Positions 1-6,889 are shown, counted from the stretch's first letter. The stretch is 14,606 nucleotides of DNA from Actinomycetota bacterium (GCA_005884155.1 VAXD01000013.1:8622-23227), one strand, 5' to 3'. Notes: generated by a model from the sequence alone, not told the origin. Translations and numbers: made by a program.

Positions 1-432
1 GTAGGAGTCCTCCGTGCGGGCGACCACCATGAGGCCCGATGTGTCGCGGTCGAGCCGGTGCACGATCCCGGGCCGGTCCGGCGCGTCGCCGCCGCCGAGC
101 AGGCCGGCGAGCCCGTGCACCAGCGTCCCGCTCGCGTGGCCGGGCGCCGGGTGGACGACGACCCCGGCGGGCTTGTCCACCACGAGCAGGTGCTCGTCCT
201 CGTACGCGATCCGCAGCGGCACGTCCTCGGGGACGAGCTCTCCCGCAGTCTCCTCCGGCAGCTCGAGCTCGATCCGCTCCCCGCCGGTCAGCCGGTGGCT
301 CTTCGCTGCCTGCCCTCCCTCGACGAGCGCGCCGCCGTGCTCGAGCAGCCGCTCCGCCGCCGCGCGCGAGCCGATCTCCGGCAGCGAGGCAAGGAAGCGG
401 TCGAGCCGCTCGCCTGCGGCCTCCGAGGGCAC
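1..432 (-). CDS. rluD: RluA/RluD-family 23S rRNA pseudouridine synthase, 5' part only
   Basis: The reverse strand reads openly off the left edge, giving about 144 residues of the N-terminal part. An S4-like RNA-binding region comes first (GERLDRFLASLPEIGSR and onward). A linker follows, then the start of the catalytic domain with LLVVDKPAGVVVHP and the signature HRLDRDTSGL, whose second Asp is the catalytic residue in this family. These enzymes isomerise uridines in 23S rRNA helix 69 or nearby stem loops. The start is uncertain. GTG at 432-430 is the first standard start after the lspA stop, 17 nt away, but no clear Shine-Dalgarno precedes it, and the in-frame sequence stays open further upstream into lspA. 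It is the last visible gene of the lspA operon, an arrangement (lspA-rluD) common in many bacteria. The family call is firm; the exact target (RluD rather than RluA or RluC) is by resemblance. Confidence 0.9.
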   Translation of the reverse strand, partial: MPSEAAGERLDRFLASLPEIGSRAAAERLLEHGGALVEGGQAAKSHRLTGGERIELELPEETAGELVPEDVPLRIAYEDEHLLVVDKPAGVVVHPAPGHASGTLVHGLAGLLGGGDAPDRPGIVHRLDRDTSGLMVVARTEDSY

Positions 433-449
433 GACGAGCGACCGGCTCG

Positions 450-1010
450 TCAGAAGCGGGGCCGGCGAGAGGTGTCGCCGAGCAGCAGCGCAAGGAAAAG
501 GATCCCGACGCCGATCACGATGAACGAGTCGGCCAGGTTGAACGCGGGCCACCAGCGCAGGTCGAGAAAGTCCGTGACATGGCCGAGCCGGACCCGGTCG
601 ATCAGGTTCGAGGTCGAGCCGCCGATCAGCAGGCCGAGAGCGACCGGCAGCACCGGGTGGCGGGCGCCCGAGCGCGCGAAGAAGAGCAGCATCCACCCAA
701 CGGCGAACGCGGTCAGTGCGGTCACCGCGACGGTCGCGCTCGCGAACAGGCCGAAGGCGATCCCCGAGTTCTGCACGTGGTGGATCGAGAACGGGCCGAT
801 CACGTGCAGCGACTCGTCGAGGTTGAGCTGGCTCGAGACGATCAGCTTCGTCAGCTGGTCGGCGGCGACCGCGGCGAGGGCGACCGCGGCGAGCTCGATC
901 CACTGGGCCGTACGCGCGCCGAGCTGACGCTCCGCGGACGAGACCGGCGTCAGCGCATCCGTGCTCGAGCCGACGCGGACGTCGAGCGTCCGCGGCGCAG
1001 GCTCGCTCAC
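450..1010 (-). CDS. lspA: Lipoprotein signal peptidase II
   Basis: A 186-residue inner-membrane aspartyl protease that cuts the signal peptide from prolipoproteins after lipid is added to the conserved Cys. The hydrophobic segment at about residues 38-50 leads into ADQLTK. The conserved NSGIAFG is at 81-87. The two catalytic aspartates are visible as D138 in SNLIDRV and D161 in FNLADS. Four membrane segments fit the family. I chose the GTG at 1010-1008: it overlaps the stop of the upstream zinc-finger gene as GTGA and sits behind AAGGAGGAG. A longer reading from 1097 would add residues that are only a shadow of that upstream gene. The N-terminal tail of about 35 polar residues before the first membrane segment is longer than in the E. 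coli enzyme. The protein is probably translationally coupled to its neighbour and cotranscribed with rluD. Confidence 0.95.
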   Translation of the reverse strand: MSEPAPRTLDVRVGSSTDALTPVSSAERQLGARTAQWIELAAVALAAVAADQLTKLIVSSQLNLDESLHVIGPFSIHHVQNSGIAFGLFASATVAVTALTAFAVGWMLLFFARSGARHPVLPVALGLLIGGSTSNLIDRVRLGHVTDFLDLRWWPAFNLADSFIVIGVGILFLALLLGDTSRRPRF

Positions 1011-1375
1011 CCGCGCTCCTCCTTGCGCTTGCAGTCGATGCACTGGGTCGTGTACGGCAGCGCCTCTAGCCGTGCGGGGTCGATCGCCCGGCCGCACGTC
1101 CGGCAGGTCCCGAAGGTGCCGTCCTCGATCCGCTCCAGCGCCCCATCGATCGCGCTGAGCAGCCGCTCCGAGTTTTCCTCGAGCGTGTAGTCGATCTCGC
1201 GGTCGAGCGTGGCGGTGGCCATGTCGCCCGGGTGGTTGTCGCTCTGGATCTCCTGCGTCTCGTCCTCCAGCGAGCCCGAGTTCTCCTCGTGGAGGTAGTC
1301 GATCGCCTCCTGCACGCGCTCGCGCTCGTCCAGCAGCCGCTTGCGGTAGTGCTCGGTGTCGATCGCGGCGCTCAT
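1007..1375 (-). CDS. TraR/DksA-type C4 zinc-finger protein
   Basis: A 122-residue protein. An acidic helical N-terminal half (residues 5-85, with the charged stretch EENSGSLEDETQEIQSD at about 30-46) is followed by a four-cysteine zinc finger: C91 and C94, then C112 and C115, with GRAIDPARLEALPYTT between them. This is the TraR/DksA C4 pattern. Members bind RNA polymerase through its secondary channel or act as general stress regulators. Actinobacterial relatives often have no assigned role, so calling it DksA in function would go too far. It starts at ATG 1375, overlapping the yggU stop as ATGA, and its own stop overlaps the lspA start as GTGA, so three genes are chained by 4-nt overlaps. 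That suggests coupled translation. Confidence 0.88.
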   Translation of the reverse strand: MSAAIDTEHYRKRLLDERERVQEAIDYLHEENSGSLEDETQEIQSDNHPGDMATATLDREIDYTLEENSERLLSAIDGALERIEDGTFGTCRTCGRAIDPARLEALPYTTQCIDCKRKEERG

Positions 1376-1641
1376 GAGCTCAGCCGCCGCTCGAGCTCAG
1401 CCTCGGAGATGCCCGCCATGCGGACGACCTTATCCCGCCCGCCGTGACCGGAAACGAGCGAGAGCGACCCGCGCGGGAGGTCGAGCCGCTCGGCGAGCAG
1501 GCCGAGCACGGCCTCGTTCGCACGACCGTCCTCCGGCGGTGCCGTCACGCGCACTTTCCAGCCGCCGCCGTGGCGGCCGACGACCTCGTTGCGGCGGGCG
1601 CCGGGAGACACGCGCAGGCGGACGCTGGTCGAGGCTTCCAT
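1372..1641 (-). CDS. yggU: DUF167 / YggU-family protein
   Basis: An 89-residue protein with the DUF167 hallmarks: VSPGARRNEVVG near the N terminus, then VRVTAPPEDGRANEAV, and a basic SGHGGRDKVVR near the C terminus in place of the usual SGxxSRxK. The family has a small alpha/beta fold. Its biochemical role is unknown, although genes of this family often sit beside yggT and yggS, as here. The start is ATG 1641, with a TATACT hexamer ending 6 nt before it and no Shine-Dalgarno, which hints at leaderless transcription. It shares a 4-nt overlap with the zinc-finger gene downstream. Length and motifs match the family, so the call is secure even though the function is not. Confidence 0.88.
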   Translation of the reverse strand: MEASTSVRLRVSPGARRNEVVGRHGGGWKVRVTAPPEDGRANEAVLGLLAERLDLPRGSLSLVSGHGGRDKVVRMAGISEAELERRLSS

Positions 1642-1647
1642 GCGTCC

Positions 1648-1653
1648 AGTATA
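1648..1653 (-). promoter_or_regulatory. Candidate -10 box for a leaderless yggU transcript
   Basis: On the minus strand a TATACT hexamer ends six bases (GGACGC) before the ATG of yggU, in the short gap after divIVA. It fits the actinobacterial -10 pattern TANNNT. With this spacing transcription would start at or next to the A of the ATG, giving a leaderless mRNA. No convincing -35 box is visible, and there is no Shine-Dalgarno, which agrees with leaderless initiation. If real, it would allow yggU, the zinc-finger gene, lspA and rluD to be transcribed apart from the division genes. Confidence 0.45.
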
Positions 1654-1663
1654 GGTTCGGAGC

Positions 1664-2101
1664 TCAGGCCGCCCGGGCGTCGGAAGCGTCGTCAGATGCG
1701 TCCTCGACGGCGTCGAGAGCAGCCTCGAGCAGGGCCCGCACCTTGCGCGCGTGAGCGAGCAGCCGTTCGCGCTCGGCGGTCGCTTCGCGGGTGACGGCCC
1801 GCGCCTCGGCGTGCGCCTCCTCGAGCACGAGATCCGCCTCGCGCTTGGCCTGGGCCTTCAGCTCGTGCGCCGATTTCTCGGCCGTCACGAGCGTCGTGCG
1901 CAGGAGCGCCTCGAGGTCGGTGTGCCGGGCGAGGTCGGACTGCAGCTCCTCGATCCGGTCGGCGTACTCGGCCCGCTCACGCCAGGTGTCCTCGAAGGAA
2001 CGCTCGATCTCCTCGAGCAGCTTGTCGACGGGCCCGGGGCGGTAGCCGAACAGGCCGCGTTTGAGCTCTATGTGGTGGAGCTCGACTGGTGTGATGGTCA
2101 T
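1664..2101 (-). CDS. divIVA: DivIVA-domain coiled-coil protein
   Basis: A 145-residue protein. The N terminus (MTITPVELHHIELKRGLFGY) matches the DivIVA membrane-binding start, including the KRGxxGY loop that inserts into curved membrane. It continues as VDKLLEEIERSF, and residues 35-130 form a long charged coiled coil rich in Glu, Arg and Ala. Actinobacterial DivIVA (Wag31) marks poles and septa and organises tip growth. This protein is much shorter than mycobacterial Wag31, so it may be a secondary member (SepIVA-like) rather than the main polar determinant. AGGAGAGGCC directly before ATG 2101 is a good ribosome binding site. It lies 16 nt after yggT in the usual sepF-yggT-divIVA order, supporting a division role. 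Confidence 0.88.
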   Translation of the reverse strand: MTITPVELHHIELKRGLFGYRPGPVDKLLEEIERSFEDTWRERAEYADRIEELQSDLARHTDLEALLRTTLVTAEKSAHELKAQAKREADLVLEEAHAEARAVTREATAERERLLAHARKVRALLEAALDAVEDASDDASDARAA

Positions 2102-2117
2102 GGCCTCTCCTCTCGTC

Positions 2118-2420
2118 TCACGTGAACTGGCTGAAGAGCGCGTCGATCAAGCGCATCAGCACGAACAGAGCGACGATGGCCACGACGGGCGACAGGTCGA
2201 GCGGCCCGAGCGCCGGCAGCATCCGGCGGAAGAGCCGCAGGTACGGCTCGCAGACGTCGCGCAGGAACTCGGAGAGCCGCCGCACCCAGGGCGTGTAGGG
2301 CAGCCGCACCCACGAGATCAGCACGTAGACGAAGATCAGCAGGACGTAGACGTAGATGAAGACGTCCAGGAATTGGTTCGCCGCCGACGCGGCGTCCGCG
2401 AGCAGCGCAAGCGTGGCCAT
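2118..2420 (-). CDS. yggT: YggT-family membrane protein
   Basis: A 100-residue membrane protein with two hydrophobic segments: about residues 17-37 (LDVFIYVYVLLIFVYVLISW) and about 75-93 (SPVVAIVALFVLMRLID). Between them lies a conserved amphipathic stretch with PYTPWVRRLSEFLRDVCEPYLRLFRRMLP, matching the YggT signature in which a PxxP-like region follows the first helix. The family is linked by gene neighbourhood to SepF and DivIVA, and in some bacteria to osmotic tolerance or thylakoid organisation; its molecular role is unsettled. The ATG at 2420 overlaps the stop of a six-codon reading frame as TGATG and has no Shine-Dalgarno of its own, so it may depend on reinitiation. Confidence 0.9.
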   Translation of the reverse strand: MATLALLADAASAANQFLDVFIYVYVLLIFVYVLISWVRLPYTPWVRRLSEFLRDVCEPYLRLFRRMLPALGPLDLSPVVAIVALFVLMRLIDALFSQFT

Positions 2421-2440
2421 CAGAAGCGAGTTCGGCTCAT
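2420..2440 (-). CDS. Six-codon mini-ORF coupled to yggT
   Basis: On the minus strand an ATG at 2440 opens a reading frame for MSRTRF. Its TGA overlaps the yggT ATG as TGATG. An AGGAG lies nine bases before the mini-ORF start, whereas yggT has no ribosome site of its own at the normal distance. This layout would let ribosomes terminate and reinitiate on yggT. The peptide itself has no recognisable function, and a chance origin cannot be excluded for something this short. Confidence 0.3.
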   Translation of the reverse strand: MSRTRF

Positions 2441-2463
2441 TCGTCCGAACTCCTGGCCAGGCG

Positions 2464-3012
2464 TCAGGCCTGATTGAAGAAGCCGCGCTCGATCAGCCGT
2501 TGGCGCTCTTCCGCGGAGACCTGCACGTTCCGCGGCGTGAGGAGGAACACCTTGTCGGCAACGCGCTGCATCCCGCCGTCGAGGGCGTAAGTGAGGCCGC
2601 TCGTGAAGTCGATCAGCCGCTTCGACAGCTCCTGGTCGACTCCCTGCAGGTTGAGGATCACCGGGACCGCATCCTTGAAGCGGTCGGCGATGTGCTTCGC
2701 GTCCTGGAAGCTCTCCGGCAGCACGAGGTGCACCTGCACCGAAGGAACCGCCTGGACGACGCCGTCCGCCCGCCTCGATCGGCTCCGGGCCGACGGCAGC
2801 CGCGGCGCATTCTCCTCGGCCTCGGGATCGGTCCAGTCGTCGAAGTCCTGCTGCTGGCGCCGGCGCGGCGTCAGCCGACGGACGTTCGGGCGCTCGCTGT
2901 ACGTGCGCTCGAGGTCCTCCTCGGTGAGGTAGCCGTCCTCGTCCCATTCGTCCTCCTCCTCGGCGATCCCGAAGTAGACGAGGGTCCGGTTCCAAACGTC
3001 GGCAAAGCTCAT
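2464..3012 (-). CDS. sepF: Cell division protein SepF
   Basis: A 182-residue protein with the three SepF parts. An N-terminal amphipathic membrane-targeting helix (MSFADVWNRTLVYFGIAEEE) comes first. A disordered acidic then basic linker rich in Asp, Glu and Arg follows (about 20-90). The C-terminal DUF552 domain (about 95-175) contains VHLVLPESFQDAKHIADRFKD, VILNLQGVDQELSKRLIDFTSG and the GGMQRVADKVFLLTP segment. SepF anchors FtsZ to the membrane and polymerises into rings; actinobacteria without FtsA depend on it. Start ATG 3012 is the only one that yields the membrane helix. A TAACAT hexamer lies ten bases upstream across the yggS stop and could be a near-leaderless promoter. No ftsZ is visible; upstream here are yggS and pgeF, the usual partners. 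Confidence 0.95.
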   Translation of the reverse strand: MSFADVWNRTLVYFGIAEEEDEWDEDGYLTEEDLERTYSERPNVRRLTPRRRQQQDFDDWTDPEAEENAPRLPSARSRSRRADGVVQAVPSVQVHLVLPESFQDAKHIADRFKDAVPVILNLQGVDQELSKRLIDFTSGLTYALDGGMQRVADKVFLLTPRNVQVSAEERQRLIERGFFNQA

Positions 3013-3022
3013 ATCGGTGCGA

Positions 3023-3028
3023 ATGTTA
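3023..3028 (-). promoter_or_regulatory. Candidate -10 box upstream of sepF
   Basis: TAACAT on the minus strand overlaps the TAA stop of yggS and ends ten bases before the sepF ATG. It fits TANNNT, and the same hexamer occurs nine bases before the first permease start on the plus strand (8149-8154). No -35 box was seen, so this is a weak call based on hexamer and position only. Confidence 0.25.
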
Positions 3029-3643
3029 TCCCTGGTACAGGATCGAGCCCAGGCGCACCATCGTGGCGCCCTCGTCGGCTGCCACCCGGTAATCCTGGCT
3101 CGTTCCCATCGAGAGCTCGCGGAGGCCGTAACGCTCGCCCAGCTCGCGCAGGCGCCTGAAGTAGCCACGCGACGTCTCCGGGTCTTCCGTCTCCGGCGGC
3201 ATCGTCATCAGGCCGCGGACGTCGTCGTAGAGCGCGAGGAACTCCTCGAGCTCGCTCTCCGGGACGCCGGACTTGGATTCCTCGCCCGAAAGATTGACCT
3301 CCACGAGGGCAGGAATCGTCAACCGCCGGGCCGCGGACTCGCTCGAAAGCGAGTGGCAGAGCTCGCAGAGCTCGTTCACGGTCTTCGCCTTGCGGCTCTG
3401 CAGGTGGCCGATGAAGTGCCAGCGGAAGGCGTCGCCGTGCCGCGTGTGCTTGGCCTCGAGATCCTGGGCGCGGTTCTCGCCCACGACCTCGATCCCGGCC
3501 TCGGCGAGCACGGGCAGCTCGTCGGCGTCGACGTACTTCGTGGCAGCGACGATCGTCACCTCCGGCCCGAGCTCGCCTCGGATCCGCTCGAGGTTCGCGC
3601 GGACGGTGTCAGCCGATAAGCCCGAGAACGCCCTGGACGCCAC
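3026..3643 (-). CDS. yggS: YggS/PROSC-family PLP-binding protein
   Basis: A 205-residue PLP homeostasis protein with an alanine-racemase-like barrel. Visible landmarks are VAATKYVD (the Lys that forms the PLP Schiff base), GENRAQDLEAKH, WHFIGHLQSRKAK, VEVNLSGEESKSGV, VRGLMTMPP and, near the end, LSMGTSQDYRVAADEGATMVRLGS, which makes the phosphate-binding end of the barrel. Most relatives read SMGMS where this one reads SMGTS. It is shorter than the roughly 230 residues of E. coli YggS; the gap falls in the helix between SSESAARRL and IPALVEVN. I chose GTG 3643 because AGGAAAG sits just upstream; the gene then overlaps the end of pgeF by 35 nt. It carries or buffers PLP rather than catalysing a known reaction. 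Confidence 0.92.
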   Translation of the reverse strand: MASRAFSGLSADTVRANLERIRGELGPEVTIVAATKYVDADELPVLAEAGIEVVGENRAQDLEAKHTRHGDAFRWHFIGHLQSRKAKTVNELCELCHSLSSESAARRLTIPALVEVNLSGEESKSGVPESELEEFLALYDDVRGLMTMPPETEDPETSRGYFRRLRELGERYGLRELSMGTSQDYRVAADEGATMVRLGSILYQG

Positions 3644-4316
3644 GTGGCTTTCCTGTCCGTCGCTGAGAGAAGAAGAGGTCCGGGTTGCAGGCGGTGCAGA
3701 GGTCGAAGCGGTCGACGCGCGCGACGCCGGCCGCCCGCAGCGCGCGCTCGGCGGCGCTCCAGAGGTCGAGCTTCCCGTCGCGGACGAGGCCGAAGCCGAA
3801 GGCACGGCGGAAGGGCTCGGAGACGTCGTCACGCACGTCGTAGCAGCACGGGCCGATCCCGGGGCCGATCGCGGCCGCGACGAGACCGCCTCCGAGCGCC
3901 GCGACTCCTTTCGACGGAATGCCCTCGAGCAGGCCGCGCCAGCCTGCATGAAGGACCGCGAGGGCCGGCTCACGCCCGTTGACGCGCGCGAGCGCGATCG
4001 GGAGGCAGTCCGCGACGATCGCGAGCATCGGCAGGCCGCGCTCGTCCGTCCAGAGGCCGTCGCCCTCCTCCCCACGCCTGCCCGCGTCCGCGCGGTGGAC
4101 GAGCGTCGTGTGCTTCTGCCGGTTCATCGAGACCGCGGCCGGATCGGCGCCGAGCTCGACGCAGACGCGGGCGCGGTTCTCCTGGACGCGATCCGGATCG
4201 TCACCGGTCATCAAGCCGAGGTTGAGGGACTCGTAGGGGCCGTCGCTGACCCCTCCGCGGCGCGTCGTGAACGCGACCTCGTACGGGCCGGGGACGTCCC
4301 AGCGGTAGAGCTTCAT
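3609..4316 (-). CDS. pgeF: PgeF/YfiH-family multicopper-oxidase-like (laccase domain) protein
   Basis: A 235-residue protein. TTRRGGVSDGPYESLNLG opens the domain. The metal ligands are visible as H69 in QKHTTLVH, C104 in VADCLPIAL and H123 in LHAGWRG. The conserved AAAIGPGIGPCCYDV, LDLWSAAERALRAAGV, DLCTACNPDLFFSQRR and terminal GVLGLIG follow. The family was first called laccase-like; PgeF has since been described as a peptidoglycan editing factor that removes wrongly incorporated L-Ser from muropeptides, and a purine nucleoside phosphorylase activity is also reported for homologues. Start ATG 4316 overlaps the stop of the tRNA nucleotidyltransferase as ATGA. Its place just before yggS and sepF is the usual actinobacterial order, in which ftsZ commonly lies upstream; here the tRNA-processing gene takes that place. 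Confidence 0.93.
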   Translation of the reverse strand: MKLYRWDVPGPYEVAFTTRRGGVSDGPYESLNLGLMTGDDPDRVQENRARVCVELGADPAAVSMNRQKHTTLVHRADAGRRGEEGDGLWTDERGLPMLAIVADCLPIALARVNGREPALAVLHAGWRGLLEGIPSKGVAALGGGLVAAAIGPGIGPCCYDVRDDVSEPFRRAFGFGLVRDGKLDLWSAAERALRAAGVARVDRFDLCTACNPDLFFSQRRTGKPRGVQGVLGLIG

Positions 4317-6406
4317 CCGGAGATGAGCTCCCGGGCCGCGGCGAGCTCGGAGTCGCGGCCGTCGAGCTCGCCGTTGAGCTTGCGGCGGCGAAGCTCGGTG
4401 AGGATCTCCCCCACGCGCGGCGATTCGCCCAGCCCGAGCTCGGCGAGGTCCGCGCCGCTGACTTCCAGGCGCACGTTGCGCAGGCGCTCGAAGTACGCGT
4501 GCAGCGGCTCGAGCTCGGCCAGCGCGAGCGCGAAGAGCGGCGCGTCGGGCGCGTACGGCTCCGCGGCCGCGACCACCTCTGCCGGCGAGGCGCCCTCGCG
4601 CAGGCGCTCGGCGAGCTTCGGTCCCACCGTCACCGCCGCAGCGATCTGCTCCGCGTCCCGCCTGCGCACTTTCAGCCGCTGCAGCCACTCGTAGACCTCG
4701 TCGGGCGGCAGCTTCCGGGCCAGCGCCGCCAGCCCGAGCCGCCAGGACGGGATCTCAAGCCCGTAGCGGTCGCGCAGGTCGGTCAGCCGGCGCAGCAGCG
4801 CGACCGTCTCCTCGTCCGCCGCGAGATGCGGATGGATCGCAGTGTCCGCGCCGAGCTCGGCGAGCCGCAGGATCGAGTGTTCGATCTCGCCCTCGGAGAG
4901 CAGCGCCTCCAGCTCGTCACGCAGCCGCGCCGAGGAAAGGTCGCCGACGAGCCCCATCTCGATCGTCCCGCGGGCGAGCCGCGCCGTGTGCTCGTCCATC
5001 CGGAAGCCGTACCGGTTCTCATAGCGGATCGCGCGGAAGATGCGAGTGGGGTCGTCGATGAACGAGAGGTTGTGGAGCACGCGGATCGTCCTCGCCTCGA
5101 GATCGCGCCGCCCGCCGAAGGGATCGACGAGCCGGCCGAGGTCGGCGCCCTTGAGCGAGACCGCCATCGCGTTGATCGTGAAATCGCGCCGGAAGAGGTC
5201 CTCGCGGATCGAGGCGTGCTCGACGGTCGGCAGCGCCGCCGGCGCGTCGTAGAACTCGGTGCGCGCGGTGACGACGTCGACGCGCTCGTCCTCGCCGTAG
5301 AGGACGACCGCCGTGCCGAACTTGTCATGCGCGCGCACACGGCCGCCGAGCGCGTCCGCCAGCGCCTGCGCAAGTGCGATCGCGTCGCCCTCGACGGCGA
5401 TGTCGACGTCGAAGCTGCGCTCGCCGAGCAGGATGTCGCGCACCGTCCCGCCGACGAGGTAGACGCCTTCGTACGGCTCCGAGACGGCGGCCACCGCCTC
5501 GAAGACCGGCTGCAGCCGCTCGAGCCGCGCGAGCTCCTCCGTCAGTAGTGGGCCGCCGCGCTCTGCCGCCACGACCGCGCCGCCGAGCGCGCGCAGGAGG
5601 TCGCTGCGCGTGACCACGCCCGCGATTCGCTCCCCCTCGAGCACGGCGACCCGCTCGTCGCCGGCGGCCAGCAGCCGCTGCAGCTCGGCCAGAGGCGTGT
5701 CCGGCGCACCGGTGGCGACGCGCGTGCTCATGATCCCCTTGACCGGAGCGTGCGAGAGGCCGTGCGCCACGGCTCGGTCGAGGTCCTCGCGGCCGACGGC
5801 ACCGGCCAGCCGGCCGTTCTCGGCGACGAGGATTCCGCTCTGGCCGTAGCGCTGGCAGGTCACGAGCGCGTGCGCGACCGTTTCGTCCGGAGCAATCGTC
5901 CGCGCCGGAGCAGACATCAGCTGCCGGGCTGTCAGCGGCTCGCGCACGGCGGACTCCAGCCCCTGCTCGAGCGTCGAACGCGCCTCGTCGAGCGTGCCGC
6001 GGAAGATCGCCGAGGCCGCCTGCGGGTGGCCGCCGCCGCCGAGCAGCTCCGCGATCGCGTCCGCGTCGACCTCGTCCGTCCGGCTGCGTGTCACGCAGAA
6101 GACGCGCTCGTCCATCTCGACGAGGAGTACGAGCGCCTTCGCATCGGTCACGTCGACGACCTTGTGCGCGAGGTTCGAGACGCCGTCGACGTAGCGCGGC
6201 CAGGCGACCGCGGCCAGGAGCACCTCCACCCCGGCCACGGTGCGGGGCTCGAGGGCGTCGAGAAGCGCGGCGAGAAGATCGCGCTCGTCATCGCCGAGCG
6301 GCGTGTGCAGGAACTGTGTGAGCAGCTTCTGGCTCGCACCGTGGCGCAGGCACCAGGCGAGCGCCTCGGCGTCGCGCTGGGTCGCGCTCACGTAGGTGAG
6401 CGAGCC
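4313..6406 (-). CDS. DHHA1-CBS-CBS-tRNA nucleotidyltransferase (CCA/A-adding), main part of a frameshifted fusion gene
   Basis: About 697 residues downstream of a frameshift. Counting from the first in-frame residue of GSLTYVS: the end of the DHH domain and a DHHA1 part with GGGGHPQAAS (123-132); two CBS domains (about 160-215 and 220-277, the latter ending VVTRSDLLRAL); a polymerase-beta-type head with YLVGGTVRD and the metal ligands D333 and D335 in SFDVDI; RRDFTINAMA (406-415); DDPTRIFRAIRYENRYGF; and a helical tail. The head adds CCA or A to tRNA 3' ends. Fusions of DHH, CBS and this head are known in Aquifex and some other lineages. An intact copy would begin at ATG 6834. Without the N-terminal part, translation could restart at GTG 6391. 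The catalytic polymerase motifs are all intact, so this portion could still work. Its stop overlaps the pgeF start. Confidence 0.85.
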   Translation of the reverse strand, partial: GSLTYVSATQRDAEALAWCLRHGASQKLLTQFLHTPLGDDERDLLAALLDALEPRTVAGVEVLLAAVAWPRYVDGVSNLAHKVVDVTDAKALVLLVEMDERVFCVTRSRTDEVDADAIAELLGGGGHPQAASAIFRGTLDEARSTLEQGLESAVREPLTARQLMSAPARTIAPDETVAHALVTCQRYGQSGILVAENGRLAGAVGREDLDRAVAHGLSHAPVKGIMSTRVATGAPDTPLAELQRLLAAGDERVAVLEGERIAGVVTRSDLLRALGGAVVAAERGGPLLTEELARLERLQPVFEAVAAVSEPYEGVYLVGGTVRDILLGERSFDVDIAVEGDAIALAQALADALGGRVRAHDKFGTAVVLYGEDERVDVVTARTEFYDAPAALPTVEHASIREDLFRRDFTINAMAVSLKGADLGRLVDPFGGRRDLEARTIRVLHNLSFIDDPTRIFRAIRYENRYGFRMDEHTARLARGTIEMGLVGDLSSARLRDELEALLSEGEIEHSILRLAELGADTAIHPHLAADEETVALLRRLTDLRDRYGLEIPSWRLGLAALARKLPPDEVYEWLQRLKVRRRDAEQIAAAVTVGPKLAERLREGASPAEVVAAAEPYAPDAPLFALALAELEPLHAYFERLRNVRLEVSGADLAELGLGESPRVGEILTELRRRKLNGELDGRDSELAAARELISG

Positions 6407-6834
6407 GTCGCCTCGAGAGGCGTCACCGGGATCTCCCGCTCGGCGAGAACCCCCACCAGCGTCGTTGTGAGCGCGCCATCGTCGGAGATCACGACGTGCT
6501 CGGGCGCGGCCCACTCGGGCGGCTCACCGGCGTGGTGGTCGAAGACGGCCTTCTCGACGTCCGGGTCGAGCGCGACCTGCTCCAGCTCGCCGAGCCGGGA
6601 GGCGTGCACCGTCTCGACGACGATCAGGCGGCGGATCGCGTCCGTCTCGAGCCGCGTCGCCTCGACGAGCTCGAGCTCCTCGGCGTACAGCCGGAAGAAC
6701 TCGCGCACGTTGCGGTTGAGCGACCCCGACAGCGCTGCGGCCGCGCCGGGGTAGAGTCGCCGGGCAGCGAGCATCGCCGCGAAGGCGTCGAAGTCGGTGT
6801 TCCCGTGCGTCGCGATGACCGTCTCGGCGCGCAT
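6388..6834 (-). CDS. DHH phosphoesterase domain, N-terminal part of the frameshifted fusion
   Basis: A 148-residue reading frame starting at ATG 6834. THGNTDFDAFAAMLAARRLY carries the first metal motif (Asp at 14 and 16), and VFDHHAGEP (97-105) is the DHH motif proper. The frame then runs out of alignment after VTPLEA and stops at 6388. The continuing protein resumes in another frame at GSLTYVS (6406), so the two pieces belong to one gene. The segment normally between them, which in relatives reads like FALGIxEDTG and holds another metal-binding Asp, is missing. From the family spacing as I recall it about 31 nt are lost. DHH domains of this type hydrolyse short RNA or cyclic dinucleotide phosphodiesters; here the phosphoesterase half is probably dead unless the deletion is an assembly fault. 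CACAAT lies seven bases before the ATG, suggesting leaderless expression. Confidence 0.82.
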   Translation of the reverse strand: MRAETVIATHGNTDFDAFAAMLAARRLYPGAAAALSGSLNRNVREFFRLYAEELELVEATRLETDAIRRLIVVETVHASRLGELEQVALDPDVEKAVFDHHAGEPPEWAAPEHVVISDDGALTTTLVGVLAEREIPVTPLEATARSPT

Positions 6835-6849
6835 GGGGGTAATTGTGCC
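6808..6849 (-). repeat. 42-nt direct repeat, copy 1 (promoter and first nine codons of the DHH gene)
   Basis: This stretch holds GGCACAATT, seven spacer bases and the codons for MRAETVIAT of the DHH protein. It matches 11515-11556 in the same orientation with 32 of 42 bases identical. Three of the ten mismatches are third-position synonymous changes inside the nine codons, and the other seven are in the run just around the start codon. The copy lies 40 bp from the stop of the ABC transporter ATPase, at one edge of the transporter block. Confidence 0.7.
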
Positions 6850-6889
6850 TCCCTCCCGCGCCCGCGCCGACGCGCTGAGCCCGAGGGGC

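Noticed and set aside
39..1190. Long plus-strand open frame opposite rluD, lspA and the zinc-finger gene
   Set aside because: It is an Arg/Ala/Pro-rich shadow of GC-rich genes on the other strand, which have clear family motifs.
3026..3643. YggS shorter than E. coli YggS as a sign of another deletion
   Set aside because: The frame is continuous and the barrel motifs are all present. A shorter helix between SSESAARRL and IPALVEVN may be normal for this lineage.
3273..4694. 473-codon plus-strand open frame opposite yggS, pgeF and the tRNA nucleotidyltransferase
   Set aside because: It has no recognisable domain and low-complexity Arg/Ser composition, and three overlapping minus-strand genes with conserved catalytic residues explain the region.
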